NCBI GenBank assembly: GCA_036583965.1
Contig: JAZBQD010000001.1
Location: 21,065,569 to 21,129,568, forward strand
DNA length: 64,000 bases
Direction: 5' to 3'
Origin: Prunella strophiata
Taxonomy: Eukaryota; Chordata; Aves; Passeriformes; Prunellidae
The position numbers were made by a program, and so were the translations under genes. Below are positions 1 through 11,283 of the stretch, piece by piece; positions within the stretch are counted from its first letter, which is position 1; each line of letters starts with the position of its first letter. The notes beneath the pieces are model-generated. The model did no database searches. It had not been told where the DNA came from and saw only the letters and a list, made by a program, of their open reading frames with translations.

Positions 1-3000
1 GGATTGTGCCAACACGTCTGCTGTGTGTCCAAGTGACCACTGCTGGGTTGTACAGGAGAAAACAACCCTTTGGAGGTGAATCAGTGACATCTCCCTTCTT
101 CCCAGGGCAGAAGCTTCCTTCTCCCCCAGTATGCTGCTCAGAGGCAGTGATGGCTTGGAGGAGCCCAGCTGGAGACTTGGTGCTGCCCAAGACAGGCAGC
201 CAAAGACAGCACCTGGGACAGTTCAGACAATAAAAAAACAGGTGCCCAGCACACACACAAACCCCAGCTTGGTGGCATATAAGCTCAGGGAATAAGAACC
301 TGGAAAGGTTTTTATTTCTTCATTTTTTTAATAACTGTGTCTAGAAGCTGAGCTAAAATGAAACTGGAGGAAAGGAATCAGTGGGTTTTTTTCTCTTGCT
401 CATCGGAGAAGATAAAAACAAGATTATCAGCTTTACTGAGCCTTAGAAGGACAAACCATTAGTGGGTCACTAATGTTGAAACTGTACTCTGCAGATGTTC
501 AGAAAGTGCTGGTAGGTAAAAGCAGGAGGACAGAGCTGCATGTTTTGGAGTCACTGACAGTTCTGAGCTGCATGCAGATGATCCCATGCACTGGTGGAGA
601 CCCTGTGGGGGTCCTGCAGCACAGATCTCCTGATGTGGGCAGGGGAGCTGCAAGGGGCTCTGCATTTACCTGATCTGCCTTCAGCCAGGTGAGCTCCAGA
701 GCTCCCTTCCAGCCAAGACTTCTCTGTGATACAGGGAAAAGGGATAATCATCTGTGATCTTAATTTGGGAAACCACATAGAAGACTAATGCAATCCATAA
801 CAAAATACAACTTTTTTGTGTTTAGGAATAGCCACATACTTCATAGTATTGAAATTATTTTATTTAGCATGAAGTACATTGATTGGATTTGATGGCATTC
901 CTGTGGTGGATAAAAACGCTCTTAGAGTATCAATGTTATTTTCTATGGAAGTAGTGTAACCAAAAACATGTTCTTATTGTTTGGTTAAATTGCCCTTTGT
1001 TGAAGTGGTGACTGTAAAGATACAAAATGGGTTTACAGAAGTGTTTGATGTGTACTCCACATGACAGGCTGTTTGTAACTTTAAGAACCTTTTAGAGCTG
1101 AATCTGCTTAGTATGGAAAAGGCAGAACCCAAAGGAAAATCAATTATTCAATGATGTTTTATGTTACTATCACTGGGAGGAAATGCTGCATGCTAGAGGA
1201 GTGTTTTTTACCTTCATTATTAGACTGTAGTAGTAGTGGCTTGGAACCAAAGCCCAAAAGCCTAGAAAGGGGAAAGGGTGCACTTTCACATCAAGCTCCT
1301 TAACTTTCTGACTTGTTAGAGTCTGCTTTTTGGCACTGAATGCTCCCAGAATGCATTCACAGATCCTGGCACTGCTGTCAGGAATCAAAGATTCAGAGAA
1401 ATGGTTATTCACACTTGTGATTTGAACTGGCAGATCTCCAGCTCCTCTGTTTGGGGTGTGTGACTGTGTGAGCAGGGGTTTCACATGTGGTGTGTCCATT
1501 TAGGGTAAAGTTTTGGTCTTATCTCCAGTGTGGTTTGCCTTGTACAATGTCACGTGTCTCCATGTTTCCTTGTTAGCTCTGTTTGATTGCAAAGTTCTAT
1601 AACTTCTGTGGGCTTTTTTCCATCCCTTCTAAGGCACAGACTTGGCAGCAGATGGTAGCTTTGTCGTTATATTATTACCTCTCTGAAATAGAAATGTTTA
1701 TCATTTATTGTTGTATAATGCAATTTGCTTTAGAAAGGGAGAAGCCCAAGTAGTTACAGTTTGGCTAACCTTTATCCTTGCTGCTCTCACATCCCCTTTT
1801 TTACCAGTTTTGGCATCACTTCCTCTGTAAGGCTTCCCTTGGCTTAGCTCCTGGCAGAGCTAAACCAGATTTTGCTGCCCACAGTTACTCAGCTTGGCTG
1901 TGATAGGACTGGCAGCAAGATCTGACACAACCCTGTCAGCAGCCTCTGTCTCCAGCCCACAGCAGCACAGGTGCAAATTCCACATGAGGAATAAGAAACC
2001 AGAGTAAAAATGAGGTGTCTCCAGTGGAGCCATTTGGTTTTAAAAACTAATAATCCACATTGTATGAAGGATCAAAATGGATCGTTTTGCATCAACCCAG
2101 ACATAAATCTTAATACCAGGATTTGTCATTTATGGTCACATATACCAAACCTGGTGTACGAGCAGCTGGTTTTAGGTCTGGGGAGCAGGGTAGGTGCCAT
2201 GATGAGGGAGAGAGCTGCTGGTTCAGTGGATTGTGTTTGTTCTGCCAGGAGTGATGGTAGGGTGAGACTGTGTGGGATTTTCTTCCACTCAAAACCTGTT
2301 AAACACATGCACAGAATAAACCCCAGAGCAGCGAGTGCAAGGCTGGGGAAGGTGCTGGGGCAGCAGGTCCCTGTCCCAGGGAAGGGCTCAGCCCACAGGG
2401 TCAGGCTGGGAGTGGCAGCCTGGGGCAGTGACTCCTGGCCCAAGGCTTTCATTAGGGCCAGCGCTGGGGGCAGCAGGGGCTGTCACAGGCTGCACGGGGA
2501 TGAAGCAGTTCATGTCACACTTGGGAGAGGCACAGCTCTCTCAGATTTAAAAATGATTAAATGACCTGAAGATGAATCTCTTGGCAGAGAGCTGCTGCAT
2601 CAGAGCTGATGCCTGTCAGCACTGGGAAGGGGGCAGTGCTGGAGCTCAGAGTTTCCAGCAGTTATGGATGAGAATGGTGGGTGACAGCCTCCACAGGGCT
2701 GACAATGGCTTCCCAGAAATTTCAGATTAGCTAAACTGGCAGCTGTGCTGCTGTTTCAGTTCTGACTGGAAATACCAATAGCAGTCAAGTGTGGATAAAC
2801 TGGCTCATGTGCTAAATTTCAGACACTCAAATAACTTGGCAAAGCTTTCTGTAAATCCCTGTTTGAAAGCATGGTACTTTCTTTTGTTGTATAAAATGTT
2901 ATATAGGGGATAGATCTTGAATTCTGTCGAAGAATGTACAATTAATGAAAAGACAGATATAAGAAGACTGAAATAGGTAAAAATCTGAGAAGTTGAAAAA

Positions 3001-6000
3001 TTCAGTACATTGCATTTTTTATTTGTGACTATACTGAATGGACTTCACTTGTAATAACACAGGTCTTTGCAGTTCCATTGATTTTACCAAACATCCCACT
3101 ATTTACATTCTCTGTTAATTTTATTGTATTTGGTATATTTCATGTAAGGGGTAAATTATAAATCTTGTCACTTTTCTATGTGGAGAATTACTCAAAAGTA
3201 GTTTGGTGTGTTGAACTTTTGCATGTCAATACTTCTTAAATAACCCAAGTTAATGGTAAATAAGGTGTTTTTTTCTGGAATAAGAAAATGTACTGAAGGT
3301 AAATATCAGTCAGAAATACATTGATGTTTTCATCAAATCCATAACTATTTTTATATGAAAACATGTCAGTATAATCAGTGACATTTTTATTGTAATGAGA
3401 TCAAGTCTAGTTTTGTTTTGTGCCATGTATTTATTGATTTCTGGAGTACTCAGTTAAGGTCTTACATTGCTTAGCAAATCCTTGGCTTCCACTTCATTGT
3501 TCAGAGAGAGCAGAGGAAACTCCTCTGTAGCTTTAAAGCCTTCTTGCTGCGTGGAACGTGTGGTTTCTGTAGGCTGGGAGAGAATCTTTCCTGGAGTACA
3601 TCAGTCCTGAGGGCTCCTGGCAAACCAGACCTCCAAGGGCGAGCTGACCACCAGCTCCTGCCTGGAGTGTTCAGGGAGCATTTTGGGAGCTGTGTGGTTG
3701 GCACAGCCCTTAGCTGATGGGCAGAAGTATCTGCACAGTGAGGTAATTGCTCCACTTCCCAGTATAGGTTTATTTTTTAAAAATAACCAGAGTCCTCCAT
3801 TGTCTGTGTGCCTTCCCAGGCCCACAGGTTCATTTGCAATGAACAAATGCCACTGGGCTCTAGATGTGATGTGCTAAAGTTCAGCCTTCTCCTCCTCCTG
3901 ATAATGGTGCAGCGCACTGCAATTAGTTCATTGTATAGCAGGGTTTCATTCAAATTTAAAAAAACAAAACAAAAACCATCCTTTCAAAACCAGTGTTCCT
4001 GACATTAGAGAGATGTGTTTAAACAACACCAGAGCCTCAAGCTGCAAGCAGAATTTTATTAGTACCAATGGATTGAAGGGAGAGAGGTTGCTGTGCTTGC
4101 AGAGCTCTCCACGTTCAAATGGTGGGTTTGGTGAGATAGTGACTGAAATGAAACTTCCCTGCAATAACCACCTGGGGGGTGGACAAAGTAAGTTATAAAT
4201 AAAGAATTCAGTGCTAAGAGGCTGACAAGCCTTCTTCCTGACAAGCTTTCTTCCCACACCCCTGTGCTTCCGTTGCTGAGGCAGAGAGCTCTGGGGTGCT
4301 GAAGGGGGCAGAGGCAGCAGTCAGTCAACGCCCATGTGGTCTCCTGCCACGGCACCCCTCTCCATGGGCACGGATCCAGGGGGATGTGGGGAGCTGAGTG
4401 TCCCTCTGGCTGCCCCTGCTGTGTGCACTGGTGCTTGGTGGTGCCCCTGCCCGAGCCGTGTCCCTGCACCCACGGGCACCTCGCTGCCCCAGAGCAGGAC
4501 AGGCTGGGTGCTGGCCCCAGGCCATGCAGCACCCGCTGCTCCTCGCTGGGTAGGGTGGCACCAGACTGTGGGAACACAGAGGATAAAGCAAGTCCAGGCA
4601 TTGCCAGGGTGTGCGGGAAAAGGTTGTGCTTTCTTTTTTTACCCCTGGATTGTTTTTACTTCACGCACTCTGTACCAGTATTTTTTTTTTTAATGTGAAA
4701 TGGCTCTTACTCCAGGGTAGATAATGCACTGGTAGCCTGCAGCAGCATCCAGGGCAGACCTTTGCTCCTGTCACTATCCTTAAGAGCAGTAACCTCAGCC
4801 AGCATGATGGGGGGGCTCCAGTGGGGAGCAGTGGTCCTGAGAATACAGATGGGCAACATGTTATTCAAGTGTGTTATTGTACCTTAAAATTATATCTGCT
4901 CATTACTGAGAGAATAGTAAAGTTAATTTTTGTTAGATTAATGATACTTGAGTAATATTTTTGGTTGAGCTGAGTTCAAATAATTGGCCATTAATTGAAA
5001 AAGGAAATTAAAATGAATTTATCTTACACATAAATCCTGTCGTAGTTATTAATGCGTCTTAGAAAATATCGTCCTGTTCCCAGAAATGGATGGTGTACAC
5101 TGATTCTCCTGAGCTTATTAGCTCTGTCAATTTAGAGTTTGGTTAAGTAAAAAAGATGATTTAGGAAGAGAGCTGTAATTGAATTGAATATTGAGGGAAT
5201 TCACATGGTGATGAGTTCTCAGCCCACTTCTTCATTAACAGTGTTACAGGAATGTTGAGGCTTGAGAATGTTGAGAAAGGCAGGATTTCCCCAGGAGATG
5301 GAGCTGGAGCTCCAGGCTGCAGTGCCCAGGTGCGGGCGCTGGACACCCTGCAGGGTCCAGGGACACGCAGGGAGCTGCAGCTGGGGACACACTGCCACAG
5401 GGCTGGGGACACACTGCCGCCAGGCTGGGCACACACACACACAGAGGGTTTCTTTCAGGGACAGCGCTCTGGCCCTGGGAAGGTTGGGGAAGGGGCTCTG
5501 CTGCTGCTGGGATGTTGATCACAGTCTCTGATTTGTCACTGTAACCCACTGCTGAACAGGAGACTTCAGAGTGTGTTTTCTTGCTTCTCGATTACTGTAG
5601 TCTTGAAGTGAATTTTCTTTTACTACTCACATGAGCCTGTTTCCATCTTATCCTTTCTTCCTCCCTCTCCTTTCCATAGAAAGATAATTTGTATACCAGT
5701 GTTTATTTTTATACTGTTATCTGTAAAAATTATGCCAACCCAGAGAAGTAGGAATTTGTCTGAGTGGGTGGCAGCAGCACAGCTTGGCAAGATGTGATGA
5801 TCTCTGGAGGGCAAGTTGAAGACTGTTCTGCAAGTGCAGGTGATGCCACAGGAGGAGCCACGAGGGTCATTCAGACTCTCTTCTCAAATTCACTCCTATG
5901 AGGTTCATCCAGGGAAAAATCTTCTGGGATGGAGAAAAGTCCAGACTCCTTTCTAAGAGGCACATATGAGAAACCTGCAAGTGTTCTGTCATCATCAGTC

Positions 6001-7693
6001 TAGTCTCCCACATCACTCCTGAGCAAATGCTCCCCTCTGTCTCACTGTTGTTTTGTTTTTCCTAAGTGATAAGTTAGTATAAATATTTTTAAACAAATCT
6101 TCCTCTGCCAGTCCTTTGGGATTTTTTTGTTGGTACTCAAGCATGTGAGAGCATGTGTAAGGCTAGTGGCAGCGAGAGGGTGCCCAGGTGCAGGGCTATG
6201 TGGTACTCTTGGCAAGAGCTGGCAGCAGAGCACTGTTCATGTGCGAGTGCTGGCTACTTGGATACTTGTGTGATCTCTGCTTTCTCCTAGTTCCACTTCC
6301 TAGGCAGAATAAAAGGAATAAAACCGTTTGAAAAGCATGTTAGTATTCCTTATAAAGGTCCTAAAATGCCAGAAGCAAATCTCCAGCCATGTGCTTGCAT
6401 GCACAGAAGTGCTTCTAGTGAGGTGAGCATGGTGGAAAAATGAGAATTTTAACCCTGTTTGTAGGGAAAATGCAAAGCAGGATGGAGCCTCGTGGTGGCA
6501 GTGCCTGCCAGGGATCCAGGGCTGGTACTGCACTTGGTGGAGACTGGTTCTGCACATGTTCCCGCACTTCTTACCTCACTGTGTCCATCCTCATCATGCT
6601 CATTGTCTTCACTGTAACTCAGAATCCTTTCCTTTTACAGCCTCCTGCTTTTCCAGGAGTTTTGGTGAAATACATGGTTGGGAGCTTCTTGAAATGTGTG
6701 TCACGAAGTTTGACCTCTTCATTAGCTTCTATCTTCTTTTAATTGAACAAAAACGAGTTCGTGAAGAAAGCTGGTGAATGTCAAAGTTAATCCTACAGCT
6801 TCTGACAAAATCCTGGAAAAATGGTTGTAGAAGTATTGTCATTCTGTGACATGGACATTTACTTAGAACCATCTGAAATGAAACCTCCCACTTAATTTCT
6901 TAGGGAACTAAGTTGTCTGTCAGGTAATATCTTCCAATCTCTTCTGGGTGGGAAATGAAATTTGAAAGGTGTTGCCACAGCAAGAACCTTCCTGTGGTTT
7001 TGAGTTGTCTTTTTTCCTATGCATTTTTGAAATATATCTCTTAACCCATCAACATAGTTCTTGTTGGGAGGGCACAGCTCATCTTCCACCTGTTTTCTGA
7101 CACTTTTATATAATTGTGAGAGGAGGAATAATTACAAAACAGTGAGGGATTTTACAGATCAGTAGCCCAGTAATACAGCCATGCATGCATCTCTGTTGCT
7201 TACAGATGTGCTGGTGCTGAGAAAATCTGTGATAAAGCAGCTTCTTTATCCACAAAATTGTTACACTGTTTTGTATCAGCTATGGAATTTGTATATATAA
7301 TTTAATTTTCTATGGGCTGTGGATTTTATATTCAGAATTTCATCCTACAGTTGTGCAACAGACTACATGGTTAGGAAAAAAAATTAAAGAATTACAACCT
7401 GTTTTTGTAGGAAAAAAACAGATAGATGTTTGTACATCTATTTAAAAAACAGCTGCAATACTTGAAATTAAATTGTAGACTATAGTCTCTGAACAAAAGA
7501 AGAAATCAACTCTTTTAAGCTTATAAAGGTTAAAAAAAAAAAGACTTTTCTAGTTGTTGCTGCAGAGGTAAGGCTAAAGCAAAGCCTAGCTCTCCTTTCC
7601 GGCAGAGCCTGCTGTGGCTGGCGGTCCTTGGCCGGCGCTCCCCGCACGTGGGCAGCCCCGAGCCTGGTGTGTCCCCGGCACCGCGTCCCCGCT
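1..7693 (+). other. INPP5A upstream intron, unique AT-rich sequence
   Basis: I see no exon, RNA gene or clear full-length repeat here. The sequence is mostly AT-rich and unique, with short GC-richer patches near 2320-2500, 4330-4590 and 5290-5500. The last patch has a few imperfect copies of a GGGGACACACTGCC-type element and a short CA run. Short ORFs here have no recognisable domain. The region is assigned to an INPP5A intron only because INPP5A exons lie downstream on the same strand and no exon of another gene was found. Confidence 0.5.
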
Positions 7694-8010
7694 GCGGGGC
7701 TGGGGAGCCGAGCGGAGCTGGGGGAGCCGTGCGGGGCTGGGGGAGCCGTGCGGGGCTGGGGGAGCCGTGCGGGGCTGGGGAGCCGTGCGGGGCTGGGGGA
7801 GCCGTGCGGGGCTGGGGATGTGTGCGGGGCTGGGGGAGCCGTGCGGGGCTGGGGGAGCCGTGCGGGGCTGGGGGAGCCGTGCGGGGCTGGGGGAGCCGTG
7901 CGGGGCTGGGGGATGTGTGCGGGGCTGGGGATGTGTGCGGGGATGGGAGCCGTGCGGGGCTGGGGAGCCGTGCGGGACTGGGCTGGGGGAGCCGAGCGGG
8001 GCTGGGCTGG
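7694..8010. repeat. G-rich 18/19-bp minisatellite
   Basis: Head-to-tail copies of GCCGTGCGGGGCTGGGGGA (19 bp, with 18-bp variants lacking one G) run across about 317 bp. Variants include blocks reading GGGGATGTGTGCGG. Each unit carries GGGG-CT-GGGGG on the + strand, so G-quadruplex formation is plausible. The open + strand frames through it are a consequence of the repeat and are not coding. It is the first part of a compound array that continues to about 11283. Confidence 0.93.
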
Positions 8011-8060
8011 AAGCGCCCGGCCGTGGAGAGCTGCCGGCGAGAGGCTGAGGGCAGCGAGGT

Positions 8061-8207
8061 CCCCGCTCCGGCAGGCCCTGTCCCCGCTCCGGCAGGCTCT
8101 GTCCCCGTTCCCGCGGCCCCTGTCCCCGCTCCGGCAGGCTCTGTCCCCGCTCCGGCAGGCTCTGTCCCCGCTCCGCCGGCTCTGTCCCCGCTCCGGCAGG
8201 CTCTGTC
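8061..8207. repeat. C-rich 21-bp minisatellite
   Basis: About seven copies of the 21-bp unit CCCCGCTCCGGCAGGCTCTGT lie directly between the G-rich array and the 18-bp array. Some copies vary, for example CCCCGTTCCCGCGGCCCCTGT and a copy with GCCGG in place of GGCAGG. The + strand is C-rich here, opposite to the preceding array. The unit end TCTGTCCC merges directly into the first 18-bp unit, so the arrays abut without unique spacer. Confidence 0.92.
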
Positions 8208-8208
8208 C

Positions 8209-11200
8209 CGGTGCTCAGTGCGGGCCCGGTGCTCAGTGCGGTCCCGGTGCTCAGTGCAGGCTGGGCTCAGTGCGGGCCCGGTGCTCAGTGCGGTCCCGGT
8301 GCTCAGTGCAGGCCCGGTGCTCAGTGCAGGCTGGGCTCAGTGCGGGCCCGGTGCTCATTGCGGGCCCGGTGCTCAGTGCGGGCCCGGTGCTCAGTGCAGG
8401 CTGGGCTCAGTGCGGGCCCAGTGCTCAGTGCGGGCCCGGTGCTCAGTGCAGTCCCGGTGCTCAGTGCAGGCTGGGCTCAGTGCGGGCCCGGTGCTCAATG
8501 CAGGCCCGGTGCTCAGTGCGGTCCCGGTGCTCAGTGCAGGCTGGGCTCAGTGCGGGCCCGGTGCTCAATGCAGGCCCGGTGCTCAGTGCAGTCCCGGTGC
8601 TCAGTGCAGGCCCGGTGCTCAGTGCGGTCCCGGTGCTCAGTGCGGGCCCGGTGCTCAGTGCAGTCCCGGTGCTCAGTGCGGTCCCGGTGCTCAGTGCGGG
8701 CCCAGTGCTCAGTGCGGGCCCAGTGCTCAGTGCGGGCCGGGTGCTCAGTGCGGGCCGGGTGCTCAGTGCGGGCCCGGTGCTCAGTGCGGGCCCGGTGCTC
8801 AGTGGCGGGCCCGGTGCTCAGTGCAGGCTGGGCTCAGTGCGGGCCCAGTGCTCAGTGCGGGCCGGGTGCTCAGTGCGGGCCCAGTGCTCAGTGCGGGCCC
8901 GGTGCTCATTGCGGGCCCGGTGCTCATTGCGGGCCCGGTGCTCAGTGCGGGCCCAGTGCTCAATGCAGGCTGGGCTCAGTGCGGGCCCGGTGCTCAGTGC
9001 AGTCCCGGTGCTCAGTGCGGGCCAGGTGCTCATTGTGGGCCCGGTGCTCAGTGCAGGCTGGGCTCAGTGCGGGCCGGGTGCTCAGTGCGGGCCCGGTGCT
9101 CAATGCGGGCCCGGTGCTCAATGCAGGCTGGGCTCAGTGCGGGCCGGTGCTCAGTGCAGTCCCGGTGCTCAGTGCAGTCCCGGTGCTCATTGCGGGCCCG
9201 GTGCTCATTGCGGGCCCGGTGCTCATTGCGGGCCCGGTGCTCAATGCAGGCTGGGCTCAGTGCGGGCCCAGTGCTCAATGCAGGCCCGGTGCTCAGTGCA
9301 GGCTGGGCTCAGTGCGGGCCCAGTGCTCAATGCAGGCTGGGCTCAGTGCGGGCCCAGTGCTCAATGCAGGCCCGGTGCTCAGTGCAGTCCCGGTGCTCAG
9401 TGCAGTCCCGGTGCTCATTGCGGGCCCGGTGCTCAGTGCGGGCCCGGTGCTCAATGCAGGCCCGGTGCTCAGTGCAGGCCCGGTGCTCAGTGCAGGCTGG
9501 GCTCAGTGCGGGCCCGGTGCTCAATGCAGGCTGGGCTCAGTGCGGGCCCGGTGCTCACTGTGGCCCGGTGCTCAGTGCAGTCCCGGTGCTCAGTGCAGTC
9601 CCGGTGCTCAGTGCAGTCCCGGTGCTCATTGCGGGCCCGGTGCTCAGTGCAGTCCCGGTGCTCAGTGCGGGCCCAGTGCTCAATGCAGGCCCGGTGCTCA
9701 GTGCAGGCTGGGCTCAGTGCGGGCCCAGTGCTCAATGCAGGCTGGGCTCAGTGCGGGCCCAGTGCTCAATGCAGGCCCGGTGCTCAGTGCAGTCCCGGTG
9801 CTCAGTGCAGGCCCGGTGCTCAGTGCGGGCCCAGTGCTCAATGCAGGCTGGGCTCAGTGCGGGCCCGGTGCTCATTGCGGGCCCGGTGCTCAGTGCAGTC
9901 CCGGTGCTCAGTGCAGTCCCGGTGCTCAGTGCAGGCCCGGTGCTCAGTGGCGGGCCCGGTGCTCAATGCAGGCTGGGCTCAGTGCAGTCCCGGTGCTCAG
10001 TGCGGGCCCAGTGCTCAATGCAGGCTGGGCTCAGTGCGGGCCCGGTGCTCATTGCGGGCCCGGTGCTCAGTGCAGTCCCGGTGCTCAGTGCAGTCCCGGT
10101 GCTCAGTGCGGGCCCAGTGCTCAATGCAGGCTGGGCTCAGTGCGGGCCCGGTGCTCAATGCAGGCTGGGCTCAGTGCGGGCCCGGTGCTCAGTGCGGGCC
10201 CAGTGCTCAATGCAGGCTGGGCTCAGTGCGGGCCCAGTGCTCAGTGCGGGCCGGTGCTCAGTGCGGGCCCGGTGCTCATTGCGGGCCCGGTGCTCAGTGC
10301 AGTCCCGGTGCTCATTGCGGGCCCGGTGCTCAGTGGCGGGCCCGGTGCTCAATGCAGGCCCGGTGCTCAGTGCAGGCTGGGCTCAGTGCGGGCCCGGTGC
10401 TCACTGTGGCCCGGTGCTCAGTGCGGTCCCGGTGCTCAGTGCGGGCCCAGTGCTCAATGCAGGCCCGGTGCTCATTGCGGGCCCGGTGCTCAGTGCGGTC
10501 CCGGTGCTCAGTGCAGGCCCGGTGCTCAGTGCGGGCCCGGTGCTCAGTGCAGGCTGGGCTCAGTGCGGGCCCGGTGCTCAGTGCGGGCCCGGTGCTCAGT
10601 GCGGGCCCGGTGCTCAGTGCGGGCCCGGTGCTCAGTGCGGGCCCGGTGCTCATTGCGGGCCCGGTGCTCAGTGCGGTCCCGGTGCTCAGTGCAGTCCCGG
10701 TGCTCAGTGCGGGCCCGGTGCTCAGTGCGGGCCCGGTGCTCAGTGCGGGCCAGGTGCTCACTGTGGCCCGGTGCTCAGTGCGGGCCGGTGCTCAGTGCGG
10801 GCCCGGTGCTCAGTGCGGGCCCGGTGCTCAGTGCGGGCCCGGTGCTCATTGCGGGCCCGGTGCTCAGTGCAGGCCCGGTGCTCAGTGCAGGCTGGGCTCA
10901 GTGCGGGCCCGGTGCTCAATGCAGGCCCAGTGCTCAGTGCGGGCCCAGTGCTCAGTGCGGGCCCAGTGCTCAATGCAGGCCGGGTGCTCAGTGCGGGCCC
11001 GGTGCTCAATGACAGGCTGGGCTCAGTGCGGGCCCGGTGCTCAATGCAGGCCCCGGTGATCAGGGGGATCCGGTGTCAATTCAGGGCTGGGACTCAGTTG
11101 GCGGGCCCGTGCTCAGTGCAGGCTGGGCTCAGTGTGGGCCCGGGCTCAATGCAGGCCCGGTTGCTCAGTGCAGGCTGGGCTCAGTGCGGGCCCGGTGCTC

Positions 11201-11283
11201 AGTGCAGGCCGGGTGCTCAGTGCGGGCCCGGTGCTCAATGCAGGCTGGGCTCAGTGCAGGCCGGGCTCAGTGCAGGCCGGGCC
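8209..11283. repeat. 18-bp GC-rich minisatellite array, about 3.1 kb
   Basis: The base unit is GTGCTCAGTGCGGGCCCG (18 bp). It alternates irregularly with a 16-bp form, GTGCTCAGTGCAGGCT, which is regularly followed by GGGCTCAGTGCGGGCCCG to make a 34-bp composite. Variants include GTGCTCATTGCGGGCCCG, GTGCTCAATGCAGGCCCG and copies with GGTCCCG. The unit contains the self-complementary CGGGCCCG. Because 18 is a multiple of three and the unit has no stop, all three + frames stay open for kilobases, giving low-complexity Cys/Gly/Ala/Pro peptides. These are not genes. Copies become degenerate after about 11040. Confidence 0.96.

Noticed and set aside
2010..2564. 184-codon open frame
   Set aside because: No recognisable domain, no splice or promoter context and composition like the surrounding intron.
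6556..6777. Frame ending in EQKRVREESW after a ttttacag-like acceptor
   Set aside because: The end looks protein-like, but the upstream part is low quality, no family was recognised and there is no donor or neighbouring exon.
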